From Palsa-892 sp035295845 (GTDB lineage Bacteria > Pseudomonadota > Alphaproteobacteria > Rhizobiales > Xanthobacteraceae), in assembly GCA_035295845.1 (NCBI GenBank), contig DATGIF010000018.1:1-32356 (forward strand): DNA of 32,356 bases, given 5' to 3'. The notes under the pieces are model-generated. The model was not told the origin of the DNA. It searched no databases and saw only the letters and a list, made by a program, of their open reading frames with translations. Positions within the stretch are counted from its first letter, which is position 1. Every line of letters begins with the position of its first letter. Shown here piece by piece: positions 24,311 through 31,971 of this stretch. Position numbers and translations under genes: made by a program.

Positions 24311-24417
24311 CCTGCTCTCCAGCATGGTCTTGTAAAACTACCTTGATTGCCGAAAAGACAAAAGGGATTGTTTCGTGCTTCTCCGGGGATATGGCGCCAA
24401 ACTAGACTTTGGTTGCG

Positions 24418-26025
24418 TTAATGCGGCGCAACCCGGAATTTTCTTCGCCTGGCGAAGATTGCAATTGCTCCAAAAAGCGCTGCGAGCATCAGCGCGCCTG
24501 CCTCGTGGTAGCGCGCATAAAAGGGCGGCGCGATTGGAAGCGGCAATCGCGAGTCGAGCACGCCGTCTTGGCCGAGTGGCAATTCGTTCACGATGCGCCC
24601 GAGCGGATCGACGACGGCGGAGATGCCATTGTTCGTTGCACGAACGAGCGGCAAGCCTTCTTCGATCGTCCGCAAGCGCGCTTGCGCAAAATGTTGATAA
24701 GGGCCCGCGCTCATGCCGAACCAGGCATCGTTCGACACGTTCAGCATCCACGCGGGACGCGGACCTTCGGGAATCACGTCGCCGGGAAAAATCGCTTCGT
24801 AGCAGACGAGCGGCGCCGCGAGCGGCAGGCGTGGAATCGATAGCGCGCGCAGCCGCGGTGCGGCGGCGAAGCCGCCGCGGACGCGGGTCAGCTGTTCGAG
24901 GCCGATGCGCTCAAGAAGATCTTGGAACGGCAGGTATTCGCCGAAAGGAACGAGATGCACCTTGTCGGTCGTGGCAATGATCGCGCCGTCGCTGCCGATC
25001 ACGCGAATGCTGTTATAGACGCGCGCTTCGTTCGAGGGCGGCCGTGCTTCTTCCAGCCGCGCGGCTCCGGTAACGAGCACGGCGCCGCCGCGAAGGAGAT
25101 CGGCAATCCTCGCCAGCGCATCGGCTTCCTGTTCGAGAAAAAACGGAAACGCCGATTCGGGCCAGAAAAGATGCGTGACGTCGTGCATGCCCTGCGTGCC
25201 GGGCGCCGTCGCCCGGTCGCTGATCGAGGTGTAGCGGTCCAGAATCGCGTGCTTGGCCGAGGCCTGGAATTTCTGGTCCTGCGGAAGATTGGGCTGCATG
25301 ATGCGAAGCTTCGCGCCTTCGACGAAACCGGTTTCGATCGTCGCGAGCCGATGGAGGCCGTAGCCGCCGACCGCCGCGAGCACGATCGCGGCGATCGCGA
25401 TGGGGAGCCAGGGCCGCCTTGTCGCTTCGGGTCTATCGGTCAGCGCGGCGGGGCTCGCGAAAACCGCGAGCGCGATGAAGGTCAGACCCCATAGGCCCAC
25501 AAGCGAAGCCGCTTGCGCGAAGGCCGGCACGGCCGCGAGCGCGTAACCGAAGCTGTTCCACGGGAAACCGGTCAATACGTGGCCGCGGAGCCATTCGGCG
25601 ATCCCGAGGCCGAGCGCGAAGGCGAAGATGCGGCTCGGTCCCGGCGTCCATAACAAGCGCGCGATCACCGCGCCGAAGCCGGTGAAAAACGCGAGGTAAG
25701 CCGGCAAGCCCATCACCGCGACCGGCAGAAGCCACGCGAAACGGTCGGCTTCGACCAGAAAGGCGAGGCCGATCCAGTAAAGTCCGGCGAGAAAATATCC
25801 GAAGCCGAACCACCATCCGCTGGCGAAGGCGCTGACGAGGCCGGCGCGGCCCGTTCCCGTTCCGTCGAGCAGCCAAACGAAGACCGGCAAGGTGATGGCA
25901 AGCACCGGCCACAGATTGTAAGGCGCCATGGCGAGCGCCGAGAGCGCGCCCGCGCTGATCGCGATCAGCCGCCGCTGCCAGCCCGAAGAAAGCACCACGC
26001 GGTAGGCAAGGGCCGCGAGCGTCAT
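24418..26025 (-). CDS. lnt: Apolipoprotein N-acyltransferase
   Basis: Lnt adds the third acyl chain to the N-terminal cysteine of lipoproteins in the inner membrane. The 535-residue protein has about six to seven N-terminal membrane segments (between residues 20 and 225), then a periplasmic nitrilase-type domain (about 237-490), and a last membrane helix followed by basic residues. The catalytic triad is visible: Glu290 in FWPESAFPF, Lys355 in DKVHLVPFGEYLP and Cys408 in PLVCYEAIFPG. The open frame extends 33 codons upstream into the corC gene; the ATG at 26025 is chosen because it fits the membrane topology and lies 22 bases after the corC stop. The pairing of lnt with corC matches E. coli ybeX-lnt. 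Confidence 0.95.
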   Translation of the reverse strand: MTLAALAYRVVLSSGWQRRLIAISAGALSALAMAPYNLWPVLAITLPVFVWLLDGTGTGRAGLVSAFASGWWFGFGYFLAGLYWIGLAFLVEADRFAWLLPVAVMGLPAYLAFFTGFGAVIARLLWTPGPSRIFAFALGLGIAEWLRGHVLTGFPWNSFGYALAAVPAFAQAASLVGLWGLTFIALAVFASPAALTDRPEATRRPWLPIAIAAIVLAAVGGYGLHRLATIETGFVEGAKLRIMQPNLPQDQKFQASAKHAILDRYTSISDRATAPGTQGMHDVTHLFWPESAFPFFLEQEADALARIADLLRGGAVLVTGAARLEEARPPSNEARVYNSIRVIGSDGAIIATTDKVHLVPFGEYLPFQDLLERIGLEQLTRVRGGFAAAPRLRALSIPRLPLAAPLVCYEAIFPGDVIPEGPRPAWMLNVSNDAWFGMSAGPYQHFAQARLRTIEEGLPLVRATNNGISAVVDPLGRIVNELPLGQDGVLDSRLPLPIAPPFYARYHEAGALMLAALFGAIAIFARRRKFRVAPH

Positions 26026-26047
26026 GGCGTGCGGTTTCCGGATTTCC

Positions 26048-27145
26048 TTAGGAGGAGGTTCTTTCGCTCGATGGCGGCGTCTCGCGGGTCTCGGGCACGG
26101 CGGGGCTCGCTGGCGCAGCTTCATCGCCGCCCTTGCGGCGGCGCGGCTCGCGTTGCGGGCGGCGGTAGATGCGGAGCCGCTTCACCCGCCGCGGATCGGC
26201 GTCGAGAATTTCGATCTCGAGATGATCGGGCCCTTGCAGAATTTCGCCCCGCACCGGAACGCGGCCCGCAAGCGTCACGAGAAAACCGCCGAGCGTGTCG
26301 ACTTCCTCCGTCACCTCGCCGATTTCGAAATCGGGGCCGATGATTTCCTTGACTTCATCGAGGCCCGCCCGCGCATCGGCGATGAAGCTGCCGTCGGCCT
26401 GTTTTTCGATGTGCGGCGTCTCGTCGTCGTGCTCGTCCTCGATCTCGCCGACGATTTCTTCGACGATATCCTCGATCGAAACGAGGCCATCGGTGCCGCC
26501 ATATTCGTCGATGACGAGGGCGAGATGGATCCGCGTCGCCTGCATCTTCACCAGGAGGTCGACGACCGGCATCGACGGCGGCACGAACAGGATGCGGCGG
26601 ACGATTTTCGACTGCGACAAGGGCTGCGAGAGATCGACGGCCTTCGGGTCGAGATCCGCCGGCAGCGGAATTTTCCGCCGCGCGTTCTCCCTCGGCTTCA
26701 CGATGGCGCGCTCGGTGAGATACGCGACGACGTCGCGGATGTGCACCATGCCGGTTGGATCGTCGAGCGTGTCGTCATAGGCGACGAGCCGCGAATGGCC
26801 GGCGTTGGAGAAGGTTTTCAGGAGCTCGCCAAGCGGAATGTCCTGCTGCACGGCGATGATGTGGGCGCGCGGCACCATGATGTCGCCGATGCGGCGCTCG
26901 CGGAGCTGCAGGATGTTCTGCAGCATCGCGCGTTCGGTGGGAGAAAACTCGGTCTTGCTATCCGCGGGCTCCGCCAGCACCTCGGCAAGATCGCTGCGGA
27001 GCGAGCCCGAGCCGCGCAGCCGGATCAACGCCCGGAAGCGGTCGAGCCAGCTGTCCGAGGGCTTGTCCGCAACGGCCTGCTTGTCGGCGGCATGGTCCTC
27101 GGCCGCGAACGGCGGACGCGGGCCGGAAGAATCGGTTGCGCTCAT
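26048..27145 (-). CDS. corC: CorC/HlyC-type CBS-domain protein
   Basis: A 365-residue cytosolic protein with a tandem CBS pair (about 88-145 and 185-240; signature segments RIGDIMVPRAHI, GMVHIRDVV, HLALVIDEYGGTDGLVSIEDI) and a C-terminal CorC_HlyC domain (about 260-330, for example TLGGFLVTLAGRVP). It lacks the membrane DUF21 domain, so it is of the YbeX/CorC type rather than YfjD. CorC was linked to magnesium and cobalt efflux, and YbeX more recently to ribosome metabolism, which fits the ybeY neighbour. The charged, Pro-rich N and C tails are low complexity. AGGAG lies just before the ATG, which overlaps the ybeY stop as ATGA. Confidence 0.92.
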   Translation of the reverse strand: MSATDSSGPRPPFAAEDHAADKQAVADKPSDSWLDRFRALIRLRGSGSLRSDLAEVLAEPADSKTEFSPTERAMLQNILQLRERRIGDIMVPRAHIIAVQQDIPLGELLKTFSNAGHSRLVAYDDTLDDPTGMVHIRDVVAYLTERAIVKPRENARRKIPLPADLDPKAVDLSQPLSQSKIVRRILFVPPSMPVVDLLVKMQATRIHLALVIDEYGGTDGLVSIEDIVEEIVGEIEDEHDDETPHIEKQADGSFIADARAGLDEVKEIIGPDFEIGEVTEEVDTLGGFLVTLAGRVPVRGEILQGPDHLEIEILDADPRRVKRLRIYRRPQREPRRRKGGDEAAPASPAVPETRETPPSSERTSS

Positions 27146-27627
27146 GCCGCCGCTCCTGCGTCTTCGCGCGCAGCGTAAGGATCGGGAATGCCGAGCTTGA
27201 CGAGAATCGCGCGCTCATGCGTCTCCATCGTTTCGGCGTCCGCATCGTTCATGTGATCGAAGCCGAGGAGGTGCAGCATGCCGTGGACCGCGAGATGAAC
27301 CAGATGATGTTCGATCGGCTTCTTTTCGGCCGCGGCCTCGCGCGCGAGCGTCTCATAGGCAAGCACGATATCGCCGATTGGCGGCCGGCTCTCGCCCGGT
27401 TGTTTCGGCGCCGGGAAGGCGAGCACATTCGTCGGCTTGTCCGTTTCGCGAAAATCGCGGTTGAGCGCCTGGATGTGGGCGTCGTCCGTCAGCACGATTC
27501 CGATTTCGCCGTCATGCTTTTGCTCGTTCCGAAGCGTCGCCTCGATTGCGCGCCGGACTGCCGCCTCCGCGCGCGGAAGCTTTTCCCAGGCGGCGGACTG
27601 AACGGTGACGTCGATCATCGCGCTCAC
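27142..27627 (-). CDS. ybeY: Endoribonuclease YbeY (16S rRNA maturation)
   Basis: YbeY is a zinc-dependent RNase involved in 16S rRNA 3'-end processing and ribosome quality control. The 161-residue protein has the diagnostic metal motif HGMLHLLGFDH with His115, His119 and His125, and the preceding TNVLAFPAP. The start is GTG, overlapping the phoH stop as GTGA, with AAAGGA eight bases upstream. An ATG three codons later would put that site too far away, so GTG is preferred. Its stop overlaps corC. The order phoH-ybeY-corC-lnt is the same as in E. coli ybeZYX-lnt. Confidence 0.95.
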   Translation of the reverse strand: MSAMIDVTVQSAAWEKLPRAEAAVRRAIEATLRNEQKHDGEIGIVLTDDAHIQALNRDFRETDKPTNVLAFPAPKQPGESRPPIGDIVLAYETLAREAAAEKKPIEHHLVHLAVHGMLHLLGFDHMNDADAETMETHERAILVKLGIPDPYAAREDAGAAA

Positions 27628-28652
27628 GGTTGCGGTCCTTTCTGACGGCGTTTGCCGGCGGCTCCGTCATAAGCCTCCACGATCCTCGCAACGAGTTCAT
27701 GACGCACCACGTCGGCGGCGGAAAATGCGACATGCGCCACGCCATTGAGCGCCGAAAGCAGGCTGACGGCTTCGTCGAGGCCCGAGATCTGGCCCGCGGG
27801 CAAATCGATCTGCGAGGGGTCGCCGGTCACGATCATGTGCGAGTTGTCGCCGAGGCGCGTGAGAAACATCTTCATCTGCATCGGCGTCGTGTTTTGCGCT
27901 TCGTCGAGGATCACCGCCGCGTTGGCGAGCGTGCGGCCGCGCATGAACGCGATCGGCGCGATTTCGATTTCGCCGGATTGCAGCGCGCGCTCGAAAATGC
28001 CGCGGTCCATGAGATCGAAAAAGGCGTCGTAAATCGGCCTGAGATAAGGGTCGACCTTTTCGCGCATGTCGCCGGGCAAGAAGCCGAGCCGCTCGCCCGC
28101 TTCCACCGCCGGGCGCGACAACACGATGCGGTCGACTTCGCGGCGCTCGAGAAGATGCACGGCATAGGCAACCGCAAGCCACGTCTTGCCGGTGCCGGCG
28201 GGGCCGGTGCCGAAGACGAGCGTGTTCGCTTTCAATGCACGCAAATAAGCGTCCTGGCCGGTGGTGCGGGCGCGCACGTGCCGCTTGCGGAGCTTGATTT
28301 CGGAGAACGTGCCGTGCGCGTCGGCTTCGTGTCGCGCGGCTTGCGCCTGCGCCTGCCGGATCGCGCCATCGACGTCGCCGCGCGAAATTTCACGGCCGCG
28401 CTTCAATTCGGAGTAAAGCAGATCGAGAATGCGCCGCGCCTGTTCGCTTGCTTCGCGTCCGCCTTCGATCGTGACGCGATTGCCGCGCTGATCGGCGGAC
28501 ACGCCGAGGCGGCGCTCGATCAGCGCGAGATTTTCGCCGTGGCGGCCGAACAGGCTCGAGGCAAGCTTGTTGTCGTCGAATTCGAGCGAAATTTCCGTTT
28601 CGCCGCGGTCCTTGCTCCAGGGTTGCGTGCGGTTGGTTCCGGGGTCGCGCAA
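27624..28652 (-). CDS. phoH: PhoH-like ATPase (YbeZ)
   Basis: PhoH/YbeZ is a RecA-like P-loop NTPase with predicted RNA-related function that partners with YbeY. The 342-residue protein has an N-terminal RNA-binding-like part (LEFDDNKLASSLFGRHGENL, about 23-90), Walker A GPAGTGKT (150-157), Walker B ILDEAQN (248-254) and the sensor TGDPSQ (276-281). The start is a TTG that follows the miaB TGA with no gap and in the same frame. No ATG or GTG exists before the conserved core. GGGAGGAG five bases upstream, within the last miaB codons, supports TTG. Its stop overlaps ybeY. Confidence 0.93.
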   Translation of the reverse strand: MRDPGTNRTQPWSKDRGETEISLEFDDNKLASSLFGRHGENLALIERRLGVSADQRGNRVTIEGGREASEQARRILDLLYSELKRGREISRGDVDGAIRQAQAQAARHEADAHGTFSEIKLRKRHVRARTTGQDAYLRALKANTLVFGTGPAGTGKTWLAVAYAVHLLERREVDRIVLSRPAVEAGERLGFLPGDMREKVDPYLRPIYDAFFDLMDRGIFERALQSGEIEIAPIAFMRGRTLANAAVILDEAQNTTPMQMKMFLTRLGDNSHMIVTGDPSQIDLPAGQISGLDEAVSLLSALNGVAHVAFSAADVVRHELVARIVEAYDGAAGKRRQKGPQP

Positions 28653-30053
28653 TCAGGCTCCTCCCGCTGCGGCGAGCGCAAGCGGCTTCGTGACAGGGCT
28701 GGGCAGGGGCTGGCGGAGTTCGCCGAACAGGCTGTTCGCGCCGATGCTCGTGATTTTCACCGCCGCGATCGTACCGATCAGCGCCGCGGGCGCCATCACC
28801 TGTACCGGCTGCAGATAAGGTGAGCGGCCGGCGATTTGTCCCGGCAAGCGCCCCGGCTTTTCGAACAACACATCGAGCGTGCGGCCGCGCATCGCCGCGT
28901 TAAATGCCTGCCGGTGCCGCTCGAGCGCTTCCTGCAGCCGCGCCAACCGCTCGACCTTCACGGCGTCGGGAATCTGCTCCTCCATCTCCGCCGCCGGCGT
29001 GCCCGGGCGGGCGCTGTATTTGAACGAGAAGGCTTGCGCGAATTTTGCTTCCTCCACCGCCTCGAGCGTCGCGGCGAAGTCGGCCTCGGTCTCGCCGGGG
29101 AAACCCACGATGAAGTCCGACGACAGCGCGACGTCCGGGCGAATCATGCGCATGCGCCCGATGATATCGAAATATTCGCGGCGGTTATGACGCCGGTTCA
29201 TGGCGGCAAGCACACGATCCGAGCCCGACTGGATCGGCAGATGCAGGCAGGGCATCAGCTTGGCGACATCGCGATGCGCGGCGATGAGATCCTCGCGCAT
29301 GTCGTGGGGATGGCTGGTGGTGTAGCGGATGCGCGCGATATCGGTTTTTGCCGCGATATGTTCGATGAGCTGCGCGAGGCCCCACGTCCGCCCGTCAGGT
29401 CCCTCGCCGTGATAGGCGTTCACGTTCTGGCCGATCAGCGTCACTTCGGCCACGCCCGCGGCCGCGAGGCGCTCGACCTCTTCGGTGATTCTGGCGGCCG
29501 GCCGCGACAATTCGCTCCCGCGCGTGTAGGGAACGACGCAGAAGGTGCAGAACTTGTCGCAGCCTTCCTGCACGGTGACGAACGCGGCGACCCCGCGCGC
29601 GCGGGTGGCCGCGAGGCTCGGCGGCGCGAGATGCTCGAATTTATCCTCGAGCGGAAATTCCGTTTCGACGATCGCCGCCCCTTTCTTCGCCCGCGCGACA
29701 AGGTCGGGAAGCCGATGAATGCTTTGCGGCCCGATCACGATGTCGACCACCGGCGCGCGGCGGATGATTTCTTCGCCCTCGGCCTGCGCGACGCAGCCTG
29801 CGACGGCGACCAGCATCTGCCGGCCTTCTTTCTCCGCCGCCAATTTCAACTGCCGGATGCGGCCGAGCTCGGAAAAGATTTTTTCCGCCGCCCGCTCGCG
29901 GATGTGGCAGGTGTTGAGAACGACGAGGTCGGCTTCGTCCGGCGCGCCGGTCTCGCGATAATCGGCGGCGAGTGAATCTGCCATACGATGCGAGTCGTAG
30001 ACGTTCATCTGGCAGCCGAACGACTTGATATAAAGCTTGCGGGGTTCGCTCAT
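28653..30053 (-). CDS. miaB: tRNA-2-methylthio-N6-dimethylallyladenosine synthase MiaB
   Basis: MiaB is a radical-SAM methylthiotransferase that converts i6A37 to ms2i6A37 in tRNAs reading UNN codons. The 466-residue protein has three cysteines for the auxiliary cluster in the N-terminal MTTase domain (Cys14 in SFGCQMN, Cys49 in NTCHIRE, Cys87 in AGCVAQ). The radical-SAM CxxxCxxC follows (Cys165, 169, 172 in EGCDKFCTFC), and a C-terminal TRAM domain (about 375-440) comes last. It starts with the family-like RKLYIKSFGC. It stands 75 bases after plsC and abuts phoH. The set miaB-phoH-ybeY-corC-lnt is a well-known conserved cluster. Confidence 0.96.
   Translation of the reverse strand: MSEPRKLYIKSFGCQMNVYDSHRMADSLAADYRETGAPDEADLVVLNTCHIRERAAEKIFSELGRIRQLKLAAEKEGRQMLVAVAGCVAQAEGEEIIRRAPVVDIVIGPQSIHRLPDLVARAKKGAAIVETEFPLEDKFEHLAPPSLAATRARGVAAFVTVQEGCDKFCTFCVVPYTRGSELSRPAARITEEVERLAAAGVAEVTLIGQNVNAYHGEGPDGRTWGLAQLIEHIAAKTDIARIRYTTSHPHDMREDLIAAHRDVAKLMPCLHLPIQSGSDRVLAAMNRRHNRREYFDIIGRMRMIRPDVALSSDFIVGFPGETEADFAATLEAVEEAKFAQAFSFKYSARPGTPAAEMEEQIPDAVKVERLARLQEALERHRQAFNAAMRGRTLDVLFEKPGRLPGQIAGRSPYLQPVQVMAPAALIGTIAAVKITSIGANSLFGELRQPLPSPVTKPLALAAAGGA
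28658..28665 (-). promoter_or_regulatory. Strong Shine-Dalgarno for phoH inside the end of miaB
   Basis: GGGAGGAG on the - strand, five bases before the TTG, encodes the last Gly-Gly-Ala of MiaB. It decides the unusual phoH start and implies coupling or reinitiation at the miaB stop. Confidence 0.75.
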
Positions 30054-30128
30054 CGCGCCGTGATGCCGGGGCTCTCAGGCTGGGGTTTCCGCGGCAAGGC
30101 CCACCGGCGTTCCGCTATCGCCCGAATT

Positions 30129-30974
30129 TTACCGGGTTTCCGAGGCCAGGGAAACCGGCTCGGCCGGGTCTCCCAACGCATTGGAAACATGCGCGATTTC
30201 GGCGCGGCCCGCGAGCGCCGTGGAATTCATGCGGCGCACGGCCTGCTCCAGCGAAAGCGCCAGGGTCTTGCGGTCGGCATTCGCCTCCACCGTGATCGGC
30301 GGCCCGAACGTCACCACCACGTCGATCGCGCCGGTGCGAAAGACGCGAACAAGGTGGGGTACGAGCGAAATATCGCCGTACCAGGCCGCGATCGCGCGAT
30401 GCTGGCGGCCCATGGGAATGCCATGCAGCCGCGTGTAGGAAACCGAAACCGGCTGCAGGAAACCGCGCCCCCCTTCGCCGAGCACCTGTTCCATGGCGCC
30501 GAGGAGCGCGGTGCGAAACGGCATGACCCGGTTTCCGTCTCCCGACGTGCCTTCGCCGAACAATACCACCGGATCGCCCTCGGAGAGCCGCGAGGCGATT
30601 TCGCGATTGACCTCGACGGTCGCTTGCCGCCTTGAGCGGTTGACGAAGACCGAGCGTTGCAACTTCGCGAGCAACCCGAACAGGGGCCAGCCGGCGATCT
30701 CGCTCTTGGCGATGAATTTCAGCGGCATGAGCGAGCTCAGCGCCAGGATGTCGATCCAGGAAGAATGGTTGGACACCAACAAGAGCGGCCGCTCCGCTGT
30801 GGGCGTGCCGCGCACGTTCACGCGGATGCCGAGCACGGACAAAATGATGCGGTGATAGAAGCTCGGAATCCACCGCCTGAGCGGCAGGCCGAGCTTGATC
30901 GAGATCCACTGCAGCGGAATCCCGACGATGGTGGCGATCAGGATGACGATGACTGCGAAGATTGAGCCGAGCAT
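30129..30974 (-). CDS. plsC: 1-acyl-sn-glycerol-3-phosphate acyltransferase (PlsC-type)
   Basis: A 281-residue membrane-associated acyltransferase. One or two hydrophobic segments sit at the N terminus (SIFAVIVILIATIVGIPL). They are followed by the catalytic HX4D motif NHSSWID with His70 and Asp75, the segment VFVNRSRR, and a substrate-phosphate motif FGEGTS (139-144), a variant of FPEGTS with Gly in place of Pro. PlsC acylates lysophosphatidic acid at sn-2 to give phosphatidic acid. Related family members (OlsA, ornithine lipid synthesis) cannot be excluded from sequence alone. It starts 6 bases after the fur-type gene and is likely in its transcript. Confidence 0.88.
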   Translation of the reverse strand: MLGSIFAVIVILIATIVGIPLQWISIKLGLPLRRWIPSFYHRIILSVLGIRVNVRGTPTAERPLLLVSNHSSWIDILALSSLMPLKFIAKSEIAGWPLFGLLAKLQRSVFVNRSRRQATVEVNREIASRLSEGDPVVLFGEGTSGDGNRVMPFRTALLGAMEQVLGEGGRGFLQPVSVSYTRLHGIPMGRQHRAIAAWYGDISLVPHLVRVFRTGAIDVVVTFGPPITVEANADRKTLALSLEQAVRRMNSTALAGRAEIAHVSNALGDPAEPVSLASETR

Positions 30975-30980
30975 GAAGCG

Positions 30981-31421
30981 TTACGATTTTTCGTCGTCGA
31001 GCGGCAGTGCGTAAAGTTCGAGCCGGTGATCGACGAGCTTGTAGCCGAGCCGCCGCGCCACGTCCTCCTGCAGCCGCTCGATTTCCTCCGAACGGAATTC
31101 GATCACCTTGCCGCTCCGCAAGTTAATGAGGTGGTCGTGATGTTCGCCGGGAACCTTCTCGTAGCGCGCGCGCTTCTCGCCGAAATCGTGGCGTTCGATG
31201 ATGCCGGCATCCTCGAACAGCCGCACCGTTCGATAGACGGTCGAGATCGAAATCTTGTCGTCGATTTTGACCGCCCGCTTGTAGAGTTCTTCGACGTCGG
31301 GATGATCGCGCGAGGCGCCGAGCACGCGCGCGATTACGCGGCGCTGTTCGGTCATCCGCATGCCGCTCGCCACGCACGCCTCTTCGATCGAGGCTGGTTT
31401 CTGCGCGCTCGCCCGTTTCAT
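30981..31421 (-). CDS. fur: Fur-family metalloregulator (Fur/Mur type)
   Basis: A 146-residue Fur-family repressor. It has the winged helix MTEQRRVIARVL and ISISTVYRTVRLFEDAG, and the metal-site segment EHHDHLIN (93-100) followed by SGKVIEF. The structural-zinc cysteines of E. coli Fur are absent; the only cysteine is Cys16. This is the alphaproteobacterial type, which in rhizobia often responds to manganese (Mur) rather than iron. The metal cannot be told from sequence alone. The open frame reaches 31538, but it would overlap rimI; the ATG at 31421 gives the usual family length. It is the second Fur-superfamily regulator in the window besides irr. Confidence 0.9.
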   Translation of the reverse strand: MKRASAQKPASIEEACVASGMRMTEQRRVIARVLGASRDHPDVEELYKRAVKIDDKISISTVYRTVRLFEDAGIIERHDFGEKRARYEKVPGEHHDHLINLRSGKVIEFRSEEIERLQEDVARRLGYKLVDHRLELYALPLDDEKS

Positions 31422-31482
31422 CGCTGCGTCCGTTCGGTGACGGCGGAGTTTAGGCAGGGAGGGAAGCCGCGTCCATCCGTCG

Positions 31483-31971
31483 TCATACGAGGTCCCGCTG
31501 CAAGGTAAGCGCCGATCCCGAGCCTTCGCGGCGCGCATAATAGCCTTCGCGGCGGCCGACCTCGCGAAAGCCCGCGCGGGCGTAAAGTCGCCGCGCCGGC
31601 CGGTTCGTCTCTTTGACCTCGAGAAAGATGCGGGCGGTCCCCAGCGCCGCTAGGCGGCCGAGGTGGCGTGCGAGCAACTGGCCCGCGATTCCCTGTCCGC
31701 GCGCGGCGGGCGCCACCGCCACCGTGAGGATCTCCGCCTCATCGGCGGCGCACCGCGACAGCAGAAAGCCGACCGGCGTTCCCCGGCCGCTTGCGCGCGC
31801 GACATGCGCGATCACGGCTCGATCCGACAACAGGCGCTCGAATTCGCTCTCGCTCCAGCCATGCGCGAAGGATCGTCCGTGCAGGGCGGCAAGCGCGGCC
31901 GCGTCGCCGGGTTTTGCGTCGAAAATCACGGGCGGCGGCCGCCGAAACAATTTTCCGAACAATGCCTTCAT
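31483..31971 (-). CDS. rimI: Ribosomal protein-alanine N-acetyltransferase RimI-like (GNAT)
   Basis: A 162-residue GNAT acetyltransferase. The acetyl-CoA-binding motif is VAPAARGQGIAGQLL, followed by IFLEVKETNRPARRLYARAGF and a Tyr-containing end GRREGYYARREG, as in RimI, which acetylates the N-terminal alanine of S18. The first 15 residues (KALFGKLFRRPPPV) are basic and precede the fold. The ATG overlaps the tsaB stop as ATGA. tsaB-rimI is the common pairing and supports the name, although GNAT substrates are hard to predict. Confidence 0.88.
   Translation of the reverse strand: MKALFGKLFRRPPPVIFDAKPGDAAALAALHGRSFAHGWSESEFERLLSDRAVIAHVARASGRGTPVGFLLSRCAADEAEILTVAVAPAARGQGIAGQLLARHLGRLAALGTARIFLEVKETNRPARRLYARAGFREVGRREGYYARREGSGSALTLQRDLV

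Noticed and set aside
24397..24412. Inverted repeat CCAAA-N6-TTTGG after lnt as an operator of the XRE gene
   Set aside because: It is only five base pairs, nearly 90 bases from the start codon, and has no clear promoter beside it.
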